Source of the DNA: Oscillospiraceae bacterium
GTDB lineage: Bacteria; Bacillota; Clostridia; Oscillospirales; Oscillospiraceae
Length of the DNA stretch: 60,947 nucleotides
Assembly: GCA_902778115.1 (NCBI GenBank)
Contig: CACYWG010000010.1
Coordinates: 1 to 60,947 of the forward strand
Direction of reading: 5' to 3'
In this document: positions 1-8,014 of the stretch, in pieces
Layout: every line of letters starts with the position of its first letter
Numbering within the stretch: position 1 is the stretch's first letter
The notes under the pieces: generated by a model
The model's input: the letters and a program-made list of their open reading frames with translations, nothing else
Databases searched by the model: none
What the model was told of the DNA's origin: nothing
Translations under genes and position numbers: made by a program

Positions 1-663
1 CTTCGCGCAGCCGCCCGTCAGCGTGATGCTGTCGGTCGCACCGGCCTTCTTCGCCATGACAAAGCAGCGCTTCGCCACCGCCATCTCGATGCCGGCCGCG
101 ATCTCATCGGTCGCCTTGCCTTCGCCGACCAGCGTGATGACCTCGGACTCCGCAAACACCGTGCACTGCGCCGTGATGGGGATCACGTTCTTCGCCGTCA
201 GGCTCAGCTTCGAGAATTCAGGCAGGCTCAGCTCAAAGCTGCGCGCCATCGCCTCGAAGAAGCGGCCCGTACCGGCAGCGCACTTGTCGTTCATCGCAAA
301 GTTCTTCACCGTGCCGTCCGTGTCGATGCTGATGCCCTTCACGTCCTGGCCGCCGATGTCGATGATCGCCTTGACCGTCGGATCGGTCACGTGCACGCCC
401 ATCGCGTGGCAGCTGATCTCGGAGATGTTCTCATCCGCAAAGGGGACCTTGTTGCGGCCGTAGCCCGTACCGATCAGGTACTCCAGCTCCTTGCTGCTCT
501 TCAGACCCACCTTCGCCAGCACCTCGTTCATCGCCGCGATCGCGCTCTGCTCCGAATTGATCTTGCTCTTGATGGTCGTGTCGGCCACCATCTTGCCGGT
601 CTCGTCCAGAATGACTGCCTTCGTGTAGGTGGAACCTACGTCGCATCCGCCAAAATACTTCAT
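1..663 (-). CDS. 2-hydroxyacyl-CoA dehydratase activase (BcrAD/BadFG/HgdC-type ATPase), C-terminus cut by window start
   Basis: The product is an ASKHA-fold ATPase that injects one electron into a 2-hydroxyacyl-CoA dehydratase by ATP-driven reduction. Visible are the N-terminal phosphate loop DVGST (about residues 8-12), IDIGGQD (101-107), KCAAGTG with Cys128 and QCTVFAESE with Cys167. These cysteines sit almost exactly where HgdC of Acidaminococcus has its two [4Fe-4S] ligands (Cys127 and Cys166), so a cluster shared across a homodimer is expected. The ATG at 661-663 gives 221 residues in the window, and the family usually has about 255-260, so some 35 are missing off the left edge. It is the last gene visible in an operon running leftwards from 3847. 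The family is clear; the substrate acid is not. Confidence 0.92.
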   Translation of the reverse strand, partial: MKYFGGCDVGSTYTKAVILDETGKMVADTTIKSKINSEQSAIAAMNEVLAKVGLKSSKELEYLIGTGYGRNKVPFADENISEISCHAMGVHVTDPTVKAIIDIGGQDVKGISIDTDGTVKNFAMNDKCAAGTGRFFEAMARSFELSLPEFSKLSLTAKNVIPITAQCTVFAESEVITLVGEGKATDEIAAGIEMAVAKRCFVMAKKAGATDSITLTGGCAK

Positions 664-688
664 GTTTTCGATTGCCTCCAGTTAATGA

Positions 689-913
689 TCAATATTTATA
701 CTTGGGGAATTTGTCCAGGTCATAGGGCTCCTGCAGAACGTCCTTGCGCTCCATGTTGTCGTAGTGCTTCTTCAGGAAAGGCTCCACGACATTGAACATC
801 AGCTTGCCGTCGAGGTCGAAGAAGAAGACGACGAACAGCGCGACATTGGCGATCAGGAAGATCTTCAGGATCTTAAAGAAGACCTTAGCCATACGGCACT
901 TGCATTTTTTCAT
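689..913 (-). CDS. small single-span membrane protein in dehydratase operon
   Basis: This 74-residue protein has no family I recognise. It starts at the ATG at 911-913, preceded by AGGAGG six bases upstream; a longer reading from 928 would overlap the upstream stop and has no such site. The N-terminus is basic and cysteine-bearing (MKKCKCRMAK), followed by one strong hydrophobic helix (about residues 10-29) and a charged tail ending in KFPKYKY. It lies between the large dehydratase subunit (stop at 928-930) and the activase (start at 663), on the same strand and in the same tight operon, so it is very probably cotranscribed. Positive-inside topology would put the tail outside. A role in tethering or assembling the dehydratase is only a guess. 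Confidence 0.7.
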   Translation of the reverse strand: MKKCKCRMAKVFFKILKIFLIANVALFVVFFFDLDGKLMFNVVEPFLKKHYDNMERKDVLQEPYDLDKFPKYKY

Positions 914-927
914 GTTGTTCCTCCTCA

Positions 928-2634
928 TTACCAGGTCATGGAATCGTCGAAGTCAAGCAGCGACGGGTCGAGCGGCTCTTCGTGCATGACCGTGGTCATG
1001 TAGTCGTTGATCTGACGGCGGATCTCCGCGCGGGAAACAGTGCGGCTGTCAGGCAGCGCGTGCGGGATCCAGAAGGCCTTGACGTTTCTCTTGCGGAACT
1101 CGTCCTCGAACAGGCCGTGCACGCCCTGCATGCCCTTGCACTGCAGCTGGTCGTACATGGCGACCATGTCGCAATTGAAGCGCTGCATGTAATCCCACAG
1201 CTCGAAGATGTGGTGCATGCCGCCGACGGCCATGCGGCGCATCGGAGCCCACATGTGGTAGGTGGCCATGTCTTCGAGCATGTTCTCGTAGCTGTCGGTG
1301 CGGATCTCCATGTCGAACATCAGGGAGTCCATGTTGATGATGCAGTTCAGGCCCCAGCAGTTGTAGGCCCAGGTGCACCAGTTGGAGTAGTACAGCGGCG
1401 CGCAGGACCAGGCGATCACGCGGTGGCGCGTCTGCGGGAAGGGATTGATCTTCTTCTCGACGCATTTGTACATGATCTTCTTGACCTTTTCGCTGGCGTC
1501 CTCCCAGCAATCGGTCTGGATGCCGTACTGGGTGGAGTAGATGCGGAACAGAGCCTGGGCTACGCCGTTGATCGGGTAGAAATTCGTCTTGGCGGCGACT
1601 TCCCACTTCTCCCACTCGTCGCGCTGCAGCTTGTTCTGGCGCTCGAGGTATTTCTTCATGCTCTCCCAGTTGAAGGGCGTGCCGGTCTGCTCCTCGACGA
1701 ACTTCCACATCTCCTCGATCTCGTTCATGCAGTGCTTCTTGACCAGGGGATCGTCAAACTGCATCGGGATGGGCAGCGCGAAGAGCGGCTTGTCGGCAAA
1801 CCAGTCCTGCAGGGTGTGGGTAGAAACGGAGGCGTCGCAGGCCTCGTTGCAGGTGATGATGAAGGGGGAGGAATCGGGCACGTCGTCCAGAACGAAGAGG
1901 CCGGACTCGGCCTGGCACATCGGGCAGGGGTCGCCCGGCAGGCCGAGGGACTGCACCGCGTCGATGTAGTTGAGAACGGTGTGGGAGTTTACGTGGCAGG
2001 TGACGAAGTAGGGGATCATCTCCATCGACACGTACTGGTAGCCGGCGTCCTTCCAGGGGTAGAACAGAGTGCCGCAGGTCGTCTCATTGGTGAAGATGGT
2101 GTGCTTGTAGGCGTCGTTTTCCTTGCCGCCGTGCAGACGGGTGTCGGCGTTGAAGAAGGTGCAGATCTGGTGGATGGAGGCGGAGACCATCGCGCGGTAA
2201 TGCCAGGCGGAGGCGTACAGCGCCTCGCCGCGCATGCCCTGCAGGCCGCGCTCGAACCAGTGGATGACGGGCAGATAGGTCTGGCCCATCCAGCGGTAGC
2301 GCCAGGTGCCCTTGAGGAAATCGATGGGGTTATTGGAGAACTTCAGGATATCGGTGACCATATGTAAATAGTTATAGCCCCAGATCATGTACATGTAGTA
2401 CATCGTATCCTTGAAGCCGCGCCACTCGCGGTGGGTGAGCAGGCCGGTCTTGTCCTCGTACAGCTCGCCCAGGCGGCGGCCGCCGGGCTCGGCGGTATGG
2501 GGCTTGCCGTACCAGAAGTCGTGCATATTCTTCTTGAAGCCGTTGGCCTTCAGCTCGGCCACGGTCTTCTGGACGCCTTCCTTCTTCTCGGCGAGCTTTT
2601 TCTGGATCTTGGAAACGTCAAAACTAATCGCCAT
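928..2634 (-). CDS. 2-hydroxyacyl-CoA dehydratase subunit (HgdA-like, enlarged)
   Basis: One of two dehydratase component subunits that eliminate water from a (R)-2-hydroxyacyl-CoA using a ketyl-radical mechanism and a [4Fe-4S] cluster. The start is the ATG at 2632-2634 with AGGAGGG upstream, giving 568 residues, against the roughly 380-480 typical of HgdA, HadB or BcrB. The C-terminal half contains the family-like segments TCNEACD (about 261-267) and a cysteine-rich stretch WSCAPLYYSNWC, and there is an extra CPMC pair at about 237-240 that could bind metal. The upstream 403-residue subunit stops one base before this start, so the two are translationally coupled. The family call is firm; HgdA versus benzoyl-CoA-reductase-like or double-cubane function cannot be settled here. 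Confidence 0.82.
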   Translation of the reverse strand: MAISFDVSKIQKKLAEKKEGVQKTVAELKANGFKKNMHDFWYGKPHTAEPGGRRLGELYEDKTGLLTHREWRGFKDTMYYMYMIWGYNYLHMVTDILKFSNNPIDFLKGTWRYRWMGQTYLPVIHWFERGLQGMRGEALYASAWHYRAMVSASIHQICTFFNADTRLHGGKENDAYKHTIFTNETTCGTLFYPWKDAGYQYVSMEMIPYFVTCHVNSHTVLNYIDAVQSLGLPGDPCPMCQAESGLFVLDDVPDSSPFIITCNEACDASVSTHTLQDWFADKPLFALPIPMQFDDPLVKKHCMNEIEEMWKFVEEQTGTPFNWESMKKYLERQNKLQRDEWEKWEVAAKTNFYPINGVAQALFRIYSTQYGIQTDCWEDASEKVKKIMYKCVEKKINPFPQTRHRVIAWSCAPLYYSNWCTWAYNCWGLNCIINMDSLMFDMEIRTDSYENMLEDMATYHMWAPMRRMAVGGMHHIFELWDYMQRFNCDMVAMYDQLQCKGMQGVHGLFEDEFRKRNVKAFWIPHALPDSRTVSRAEIRRQINDYMTTVMHEEPLDPSLLDFDDSMTW

Positions 2635-2635
2635 T

Positions 2636-3847
2636 TTACTTGCCCTCCTGAATGTGCTTGATTTCAACGCTTTCCACGAAGGCCTGGAAGCGGGTGCGCA
2701 GCTGGCCGGAGGCGGAGTTGATGTACTCCTTCTCGATCGAGCAGACAGGCAGGCCGTAGTCGCGCTTGAGGATGAAGGTGTCGATCACGCGCTCGTAGCT
2801 CCAGTACTCGCAGAACTTGTTGGAGGCGATGATGATGCCGTCGGCCTTGTATTCCTTCGCAAGGTCCGCCAGTCTCTTTTTGCGGGCGCGCATCTCGTCC
2901 TGCGGCATGAAGCGCGGGCAGTTGGAGGTCTTGAGGTAGTGCTCGGCGATGCAGCGCAGCGGGCTCTTGCCCTCCTGCAGCTCGATGGGAACACGGCTCT
3001 CGACGGCGCCGTAGCAGAAGCGGTCGCACACGACCAGCGCGCCGCAGCCCTCGATCAGCTTGGTGAAGTCGGGGTCGTCGTTCTCGGAGCCGGCCAGGAC
3101 CACCTTGCAGCGGTAGTTCTTCTTCAGGTCGGGCTCGCGGGTCTTCATCTCTTCGGCGGTCTCGCGCAGGTACGGCAGGATCAGATACTTCGGGCAGGCC
3201 AGGCTCACCAGCTGGATCACATGGAACTCATAGCCGGTGATGGTGGGGTTGTCCAGCTTGCGGTAGTCGCCGATCTCGTTGATAAGGCGGCAGACCTCGT
3301 TGTGGTCCTCAATGGCCTTGAGGAGCGTCTCGTCGGAGATGTCGATGCCGAAGTGCTCATGCAGCGGCTCGAGCACGTGGGCGCGCAGCTGGGTTTCGAA
3401 GTGCTGGTAGCTGTTTTCGGTGTTTTTGAAGGGGATGTCGGAGAATTCGCAGAAGAAGTCGTCGTTGTCGATGATGCGCATATCCTCGACGGAATCGAGG
3501 TGCTTCTGCTGCAGGTGCTCCTGGAAGCGGCAGGTGGCGGTGCAGGTCTCGGTGCCCATCTGCGCGTCAAGGAAGTTGTAGCCGCCTTCGAGCGCGCGCT
3601 CCATCAGGGAGCGGGCGTAGTGGCAGACACGGCCGGACAGGTAGTAGGTCGCCAGGTCAGGAGAGGTGCAGCGCGGCGCTCTCAGTCTCACCGAGAAGCA
3701 GCCGGGCAGGTCGAGAAGCACTTCAGGCATGAAGTAGCAGGTATAGCCGATGGCGCGCTTGCCATCGGCCTTAGCCTGTTTGACCAGGTCGTTGTTCGCT
3801 TCCTGAAGCAGATTCTCAAAGTAGATCAGATGTTTGAGATCTTTCAA
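2636..3847 (-). CDS. 2-hydroxyacyl-CoA dehydratase subunit (HgdB-like)
   Basis: First gene of the dehydratase operon, 403 residues, normal for the HgdB/HadC family. Conserved cysteine positions are visible: GYTCYFMPE (about 34-42), CTATC (102-106), CDRFCYGA and KFCEYW in the C-terminal half; three of these should ligate the catalytic [4Fe-4S] cluster. The start is a TTG at 3845-3847, not ATG, preceded by AGGGGGTT about seven bases upstream. A strong promoter (3925-3953) sits just upstream. With the activase downstream this makes a complete activase-plus-dehydratase set, usually used for amino-acid fermentation (2-hydroxyglutarate, lactate, 2-hydroxyisocaproate or phenyllactate type substrates) in anaerobic Clostridia; which substrate is unknown. 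Confidence 0.88.
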   Translation of the reverse strand: MKDLKHLIYFENLLQEANNDLVKQAKADGKRAIGYTCYFMPEVLLDLPGCFSVRLRAPRCTSPDLATYYLSGRVCHYARSLMERALEGGYNFLDAQMGTETCTATCRFQEHLQQKHLDSVEDMRIIDNDDFFCEFSDIPFKNTENSYQHFETQLRAHVLEPLHEHFGIDISDETLLKAIEDHNEVCRLINEIGDYRKLDNPTITGYEFHVIQLVSLACPKYLILPYLRETAEEMKTREPDLKKNYRCKVVLAGSENDDPDFTKLIEGCGALVVCDRFCYGAVESRVPIELQEGKSPLRCIAEHYLKTSNCPRFMPQDEMRARKKRLADLAKEYKADGIIIASNKFCEYWSYERVIDTFILKRDYGLPVCSIEKEYINSASGQLRTRFQAFVESVEIKHIQEGK

Positions 3848-3924
3848 CAGATAACCCCCTATAGTTAATTTTTTGACACGAAATCAAGCGGCACAGGCGT
3901 TTTTGTGCCAACTATACGAGCTAT

Positions 3925-3953
3925 AGTATAACAAAACGCAGTTTTCTTGTCAA
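3925..3953 (-). promoter_or_regulatory. promoter of dehydratase operon
   Basis: On the minus strand, TTGACA (3948-3953) and TATACT (3925-3930) are separated by exactly 17 bases, close to a perfect housekeeping-sigma promoter. It lies about 80 bases upstream of the TTG start of the first dehydratase subunit. Confidence 0.8.
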
Positions 3954-4020
3954 TAAAACCGAGATGCTCCTGTCCTCCTTGGCTCACAAAAAATCGGCCG
4001 CAATTTTTGTTGAAAACAGA

Positions 4021-4049
4021 AAAAAGAAGGTCGGTCAGACCTTCTTTTT
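4021..4049 (-). terminator. rho-independent terminator after the D,D-carboxypeptidase gene
   Basis: A perfect 12-base stem (4021-4032 with 4038-4049) and a five-base loop, followed on the minus strand by a T-rich stretch, just past the stop at 4057. Confidence 0.8.
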
Positions 4050-4056
4050 CCTGCTG

Positions 4057-5220
4057 TCAGCATTTCATACCGAGCATCGCGCCGAGCAGCCTGACGAGCA
4101 GCCCGCCGAAGCCGATGTGCGGCACCGTCTCCGCCGCCGTGATCGGAAGCTCTGCGATCGTTTCCTCTCCCAGCGTCACGGTCAGCGTCCCCAGACGCTC
4201 CCCTTCCCGCAGCGGCGCCCCGGCCTGTTCCGGCAGCGCGATGCGATAGGCGGGCTCGGCGCCGCTTTTCGGCACCAGAGCAAAGCCCTCGCCCTCGACG
4301 CGAAGCGGCACGCTGTCCCGCTCCCCCATGTCCACCGGCAGCGCCGGCAGCTCCTCCGCCGGGCGCAGCGGGCAGAGCTGAAAGCCGGCAAAGGCGTAAT
4401 TGAGGAGGGTCTTCGCGTCCTGGTTGCGCTTTTCGATGCTCTCGCAGCGCAGCACCACGGCGATGTACTCCACGCCGTCGCGCTCCGCGCTGGCGGACAG
4501 GCAGTAGAGCGCGCTCGAGGTATAGCCGGTCTTCAGTCCCGTGCAGCCGGGGTACCAGTAGACGAGCTTGTTGGTGTTGTTGAGCTCGAAGGCGCCGCCC
4601 CGGATGCTGTCGAGCCAGATCGTCGTGAAGTCCTTGATCCCGGGGTGCTTCAGCAGCTCCCGGGACATGACGGCGATGTCATACGCCGAGCTGTAGTGCT
4701 CCCCGTCGTCAAACAGTCCGCTGCAGCTGGTGAAATGGCTGTCCTCCAGGCCAAGCTCCTCCGCGCGGCGGTTCATGCGCTCGACGAAGACCTCCTCCGA
4801 GCCCGCCAGGTGCTCCGCCATGGCCACGGCGCAGTCGTTGGCCGAGACGACGGCGATGCACTTGAGCATCTCCCGCACCGTCATCTGCTCGCCTTCCTCC
4901 AGATACACACAGCTGCCGCCGAAGGAGGCCGCCCTGGCGCTGGCTGTGACCACGTCGTCGAGACTCAGCTTGCCGCTGTCGATGTCCTCCATGATCAGCA
5001 GCATCGTCATCACCTTGGTGACGCTGGCGGGAAACAGGCGCTCATGCGCGTTTTTCTCATACAGCACCGTCCCCGTCTCCTTCTCCATCAGCAGCGCCGA
5101 CGGTGCGGAAACGCTCAGCGCGCTCTCCGTGCGCGACACCGTAGGGATGCGCTCCCCGGACAGTGCCCGTCCCGGCGCCAGGCTGACAAACAACAGTATC
5201 CATGCGATCCAGCGATTCAT
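4057..5220 (-). CDS. D-alanyl-D-alanine carboxypeptidase (DacF/PBP5-type)
   Basis: A secreted penicillin-binding protein that trims the terminal D-alanine from peptidoglycan stem peptides. The 387 residues begin with a signal peptide (hydrophobic residues about 4-20). The three serine-transferase motifs are present: SVTK (Ser66-Lys69), SAN (126-128) and KTG (230-232). A C-terminal beta-rich domain of about 120 residues follows, as in the S11 family, but no clear C-terminal amphipathic anchor is seen. The ATG at 5218-5220 has GGGAGG upstream. It is monocistronic with its own terminator. The S11 family is certain; the exact paralogue (DacA, DacB or DacF) is not. Confidence 0.93.
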   Translation of the reverse strand: MNRWIAWILLFVSLAPGRALSGERIPTVSRTESALSVSAPSALLMEKETGTVLYEKNAHERLFPASVTKVMTMLLIMEDIDSGKLSLDDVVTASARAASFGGSCVYLEEGEQMTVREMLKCIAVVSANDCAVAMAEHLAGSEEVFVERMNRRAEELGLEDSHFTSCSGLFDDGEHYSSAYDIAVMSRELLKHPGIKDFTTIWLDSIRGGAFELNNTNKLVYWYPGCTGLKTGYTSSALYCLSASAERDGVEYIAVVLRCESIEKRNQDAKTLLNYAFAGFQLCPLRPAEELPALPVDMGERDSVPLRVEGEGFALVPKSGAEPAYRIALPEQAGAPLREGERLGTLTVTLGEETIAELPITAAETVPHIGFGGLLVRLLGAMLGMKC

Positions 5221-5537
5221 ACTTGCCTCCCGATTCGTTCCTCAGTTTGCTACAGCCTATGCCCCGCGTCCGTCCCGCATGCAGAGGTTGACAGAATTAT
5301 GTATATTTCGACAAATCAAAATGGATATCCGGGACCGCGCCCCGGATGAAAACCCCGGGTGATGCCGTGGGTTTTGAACATTTCCCACAGCTTTTTCCAC
5401 ATTGGAAAACTGCATAAGCCTTGCTTTTAGTTTACATAACAAATTTTCGGAAAAAAGATTTACAAATTTCAAGTTGACGGGGCCGATGCGGGAATAGTAA
5501 AATAACAAGAAGACAAAAGGAAAAGGAGGGCTGCGCT
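5221..5537. other. 317-base divergent intergenic region between the carboxypeptidase and AI-2E genes
   Basis: No gene is seen. It holds an imperfect AT-rich dyad (about 5288-5314) that could be an operator or a promoter for the carboxypeptidase, a perfect seven-base-pair GC-rich hairpin (5327-5347), and the promoter of the rightward gene at its end. I could not identify a convincing 17-spaced promoter for the leftward gene. Confidence 0.5.
5474..5503 (+). promoter_or_regulatory. promoter of AI-2E family permease gene
   Basis: TTGACG (5474-5479) and TAAAAT (5498-5503) with 18-base spacing, about 35 bases upstream of the GTG start. Confidence 0.6.
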
Positions 5538-6839
5538 GTGAGACGCAGGTTCCAATGGGATAAAAAATATCTGTACTGGGGACTGACGGCCTTCTGCGTC
5601 GTTGCCGCCTCGATCCTCTTCTTTCTGCTGCTCACCCGCCTGCCCGACATCGGCGGGGCGCTCAAGAAGCTGTCCTCCATCCTCAGCCCCTTCATCTGGG
5701 GTCTTGTGATCACCTATCTGCTGGCGCCGCTGATGCTGCGCATGGAAAAGCATCTTTTCTGTCCGCTGGGGAAAAAGCTCTTCAAAAAGTCGAAAACCGG
5801 CGGAGCCCGCTTTGCCCGCGGCATGAGCGTGTTTCTGTCGATCCTGCTGTTCCTGCTGATCCTGACCGCCCTGGTCTATATGATCCTGCCGCAGATCTAT
5901 GAGAGCATCGTCACCATCGTCGACAACAGCAACACCTATATCGCCCAGCTCACCGAATGGGCGGAGGCCAGGCTGACCGACTTCCCGGAGCTGGAGGCCT
6001 ATGTCACCAACCTCCTGGGCAACGCCAACCAGGACATCATGAACTGGCTGCAGACCAGCGTTCTGCCGAAGCTCGGCGGCTTCATCACCAGCGTGACGAC
6101 CGGCGTTTACTATGTGCTGCTGGGCGTGTACAATCTGCTGATCGGCATCATTGTCTCGATCTACATTCTCGGCAATCTGGAAAAGGTCCGGGCCGGCGCC
6201 AAGCGGCTGCTTTACAGCCTGTTCAGTCTGAAAACCGCCGACCGCATCCGCAGCGCGCTGGACTTCACCAACCGCACCTTTATGGGCTTCATCTCCGGCA
6301 AGCTGCTGGACTCGGCCATCATCGGCCTGATCTGCTATGTGTTCTGCGCGGCCTTCCGCATGCCCTATACGCTGCTGGTCAGCATCCTGGTCGGCGTGAC
6401 GAACATCATCCCCTTCTTCGGGCCTCTGATCGGCGCCGTGCCGAGCGCGCTGATCATCCTGCTGGTCAACCCCTTCCAGTGCCTGATCTTCATCATCTTC
6501 ATCATCGTGCTGCAGCAGGTGGACGGCAACATCATCGGTCCCAAGATCCTCGGCAACACCACCGGTATCAACGGCTTCTGGGTCATGTTCTCGATCATCG
6601 TCGGCGCCGGGCTCTTCGGCTTCTGGGGCATGCTGCTGGGCGTGCCGGTGTTCGTGGTGATCTACACCTTCATCGACAAGCTCCTCAAGCAGCGCCTGGA
6701 GCGCGAGGATCTGCCTTCGGAGGTGGACGAGTATAAAGGCATCGACCGCATTGACCCCGTGACGCACGAGGTCATCCGCAAGGAAGCGCCGGAGCCCGAG
6801 ACCGCGGCCGAGACCGCGGCCGAGACCGCGGAAACCTGA
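5538..6839 (+). CDS. AI-2E family transporter (PerM/YdiK/YtvI-like)
   Basis: A polytopic membrane protein of 433 residues in the AI-2E/PerM family. Members have been linked to autoinducer-2 export or sodium/proton antiport, but the substrate is generally unproven. About seven to eight hydrophobic segments are visible: two near the N-terminus (about 10-35 and 45-75), one around 100, and a dense group from about 190 to 390 with the family-typical glycine/proline-rich VGVTNIIPFFGPLIGAVPSA. The start is GTG at 5538 with GGAGGG upstream. The C-terminal tail is acidic and ends in ETAAETAAETAET, encoded by a 12-base tandem repeat (about 6800-6835). It has its own promoter and terminator. Confidence 0.9.
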   Translation: MRRRFQWDKKYLYWGLTAFCVVAASILFFLLLTRLPDIGGALKKLSSILSPFIWGLVITYLLAPLMLRMEKHLFCPLGKKLFKKSKTGGARFARGMSVFLSILLFLLILTALVYMILPQIYESIVTIVDNSNTYIAQLTEWAEARLTDFPELEAYVTNLLGNANQDIMNWLQTSVLPKLGGFITSVTTGVYYVLLGVYNLLIGIIVSIYILGNLEKVRAGAKRLLYSLFSLKTADRIRSALDFTNRTFMGFISGKLLDSAIIGLICYVFCAAFRMPYTLLVSILVGVTNIIPFFGPLIGAVPSALIILLVNPFQCLIFIIFIIVLQQVDGNIIGPKILGNTTGINGFWVMFSIIVGAGLFGFWGMLLGVPVFVVIYTFIDKLLKQRLEREDLPSEVDEYKGIDRIDPVTHEVIRKEAPEPETAAETAAETAET

Positions 6840-6875
6840 CGCGGCGGCCTTTCTCAGGCCATTCGACTGATAAGC

Positions 6876-6910
6876 AAAAACGGCATGACTTTTCGTCATG
6901 CCGTTTTTTT
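6876..6910 (+). terminator. terminator after AI-2E gene
   Basis: A stem of AAAACGGCATGAC with its complement around TTTTC, followed by a run of seven T. Confidence 0.85.
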
Positions 6911-6947
6911 CGTCGCAAGATTAAGAACTTAAACCCTTCTTTCCCGC

Positions 6948-6976
6948 TTGAAATCCTCCCCCCCGGCGGCTATAAT
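6948..6976 (+). promoter_or_regulatory. promoter of lipoprotein gene
   Basis: TTGAAA (6948-6953), 17-base spacer, perfect TATAAT (6971-6976), 37 bases upstream of the ATG. Confidence 0.8.
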
Positions 6977-7013
6977 CGTCCAGGCATCAAGAAATATGGA
7001 GGAAAAAGGAAAC

Positions 7014-7904
7014 ATGAAGAAACTGTTTGCATGGATCGTTGTTCTGGCGCTCGCGTTCTCGCTGGCCGGCTGCGGCAGCGAACCCGCCGAAACCGCGGCG
7101 CCCGCCGCCGAGCCGCAGGTCACGGAGGAAGTTCTGCCCGCGGCGGACGACGGGCAGAACCCCGTCATGAACTTTGTCGGCGTCTACCACCTGGAGGACA
7201 GCGTAGAGGCGCTGGTCGAGGCCGAGGGAAAGGAAAACGCGAAGATCACCGTCACCGCGGCCTTCAGTCCCTGGTTCCAAACGCAGACGGTCATGAGCGG
7301 GCGCTTTGATCCCGATACGCTCACGATGGCCTTTACCAACGCGGCGCTGACCGAGTACACCTATGCCAGCGACGGCAGCGTGACGGAAGAGAAGCCGAGC
7401 TACACAGACGGCGCCGGTAAAGCGGTCTTTGACCCGAAGGCCAATGCCCTGACCATCACGGAGGAATTCCCCTCCGGCGCCCTGGAAAACGTATACGCCT
7501 GGGGTCCCGCCCCTGACATGAAGGCCGTCACTGACCCGAAGCATTATGCCTCCGTCACGGCCTTGGACAAGTTCCAGGTCGAAACGGTGGTCGGCTTCAA
7601 TGTGCGGACCGATTATCTGAGTGAAAACTGGTACGCCCTGGCCGACATGATCCGCTACCCCATCACCATCAATGATACGGTACTGAATGACGCCGACGCC
7701 TTCCTCGGCTACATGGTCGACAAGACCGTGAGCGAGAGCGGCCGCGATGCCATGCTGGAAGAGGATACCCTCGACATGACCGTCGACGGAGATGAGATCT
7801 GCATGGGCGACGGCGCGATCCGGCTCAGCGATCCCAACAACAAGACGGACGGGGAGCCCAAGCTGGAGATCATCGCCATCGGCGGCATCGTCAGCAGAAG
7901 CTGA
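7014..7904 (+). CDS. predicted lipoprotein of unknown function
   Basis: A 296-residue secreted protein with a clear lipoprotein signal: MKKLFAWIVVLALAFSLAGC, with lipobox LAGC and the lipidated cysteine at about residue 20. An Ala/Pro/Glu-rich linker follows, then a soluble region. The start is the ATG at 7014 behind GGAGG; a longer in-frame reading from a TTG at 6948 would pass through the -10 box and has no ribosome site. I recognise no family; the sequence looks like a beta-rich extracytoplasmic domain repeating statements such as TLTMAFTN and DTLDMTVDGD. It is monocistronic between its own promoter and a strong terminator, so its context says nothing about function. Confidence 0.8.
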   Translation: MKKLFAWIVVLALAFSLAGCGSEPAETAAPAAEPQVTEEVLPAADDGQNPVMNFVGVYHLEDSVEALVEAEGKENAKITVTAAFSPWFQTQTVMSGRFDPDTLTMAFTNAALTEYTYASDGSVTEEKPSYTDGAGKAVFDPKANALTITEEFPSGALENVYAWGPAPDMKAVTDPKHYASVTALDKFQVETVVGFNVRTDYLSENWYALADMIRYPITINDTVLNDADAFLGYMVDKTVSESGRDAMLEEDTLDMTVDGDEICMGDGAIRLSDPNNKTDGEPKLEIIAIGGIVSRS

Positions 7905-7956
7905 CGGCGCGCAGGCACGCGCCCTCCCGGAGCGCCAAAGCTCCGTCAACCAAGTA

Positions 7957-8004
7957 CAAAAAGGAAGAGGATCTGCAGTCCCTGCAGATCCTCTTCCTTT
8001 TTTT
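7957..8004. terminator. bidirectional terminator between lipoprotein and cysteine desulfurase genes
   Basis: A very long stem (AAAAAGGAAGAGGATCTGCAG and its complement) with A- and T-runs on both sides, placed between two convergent genes. Confidence 0.9.
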
Positions 8005-8014
8005 CATGCCGCGT

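Noticed and set aside
982..2367. A long plus-strand reading frame of 461 residues
   Set aside because: It is opposite to the well-supported dehydratase subunit; its protein is full of Val, Leu, His and Asp repeats, typical of antisense reading in GC-rich DNA, and has no ribosome site.
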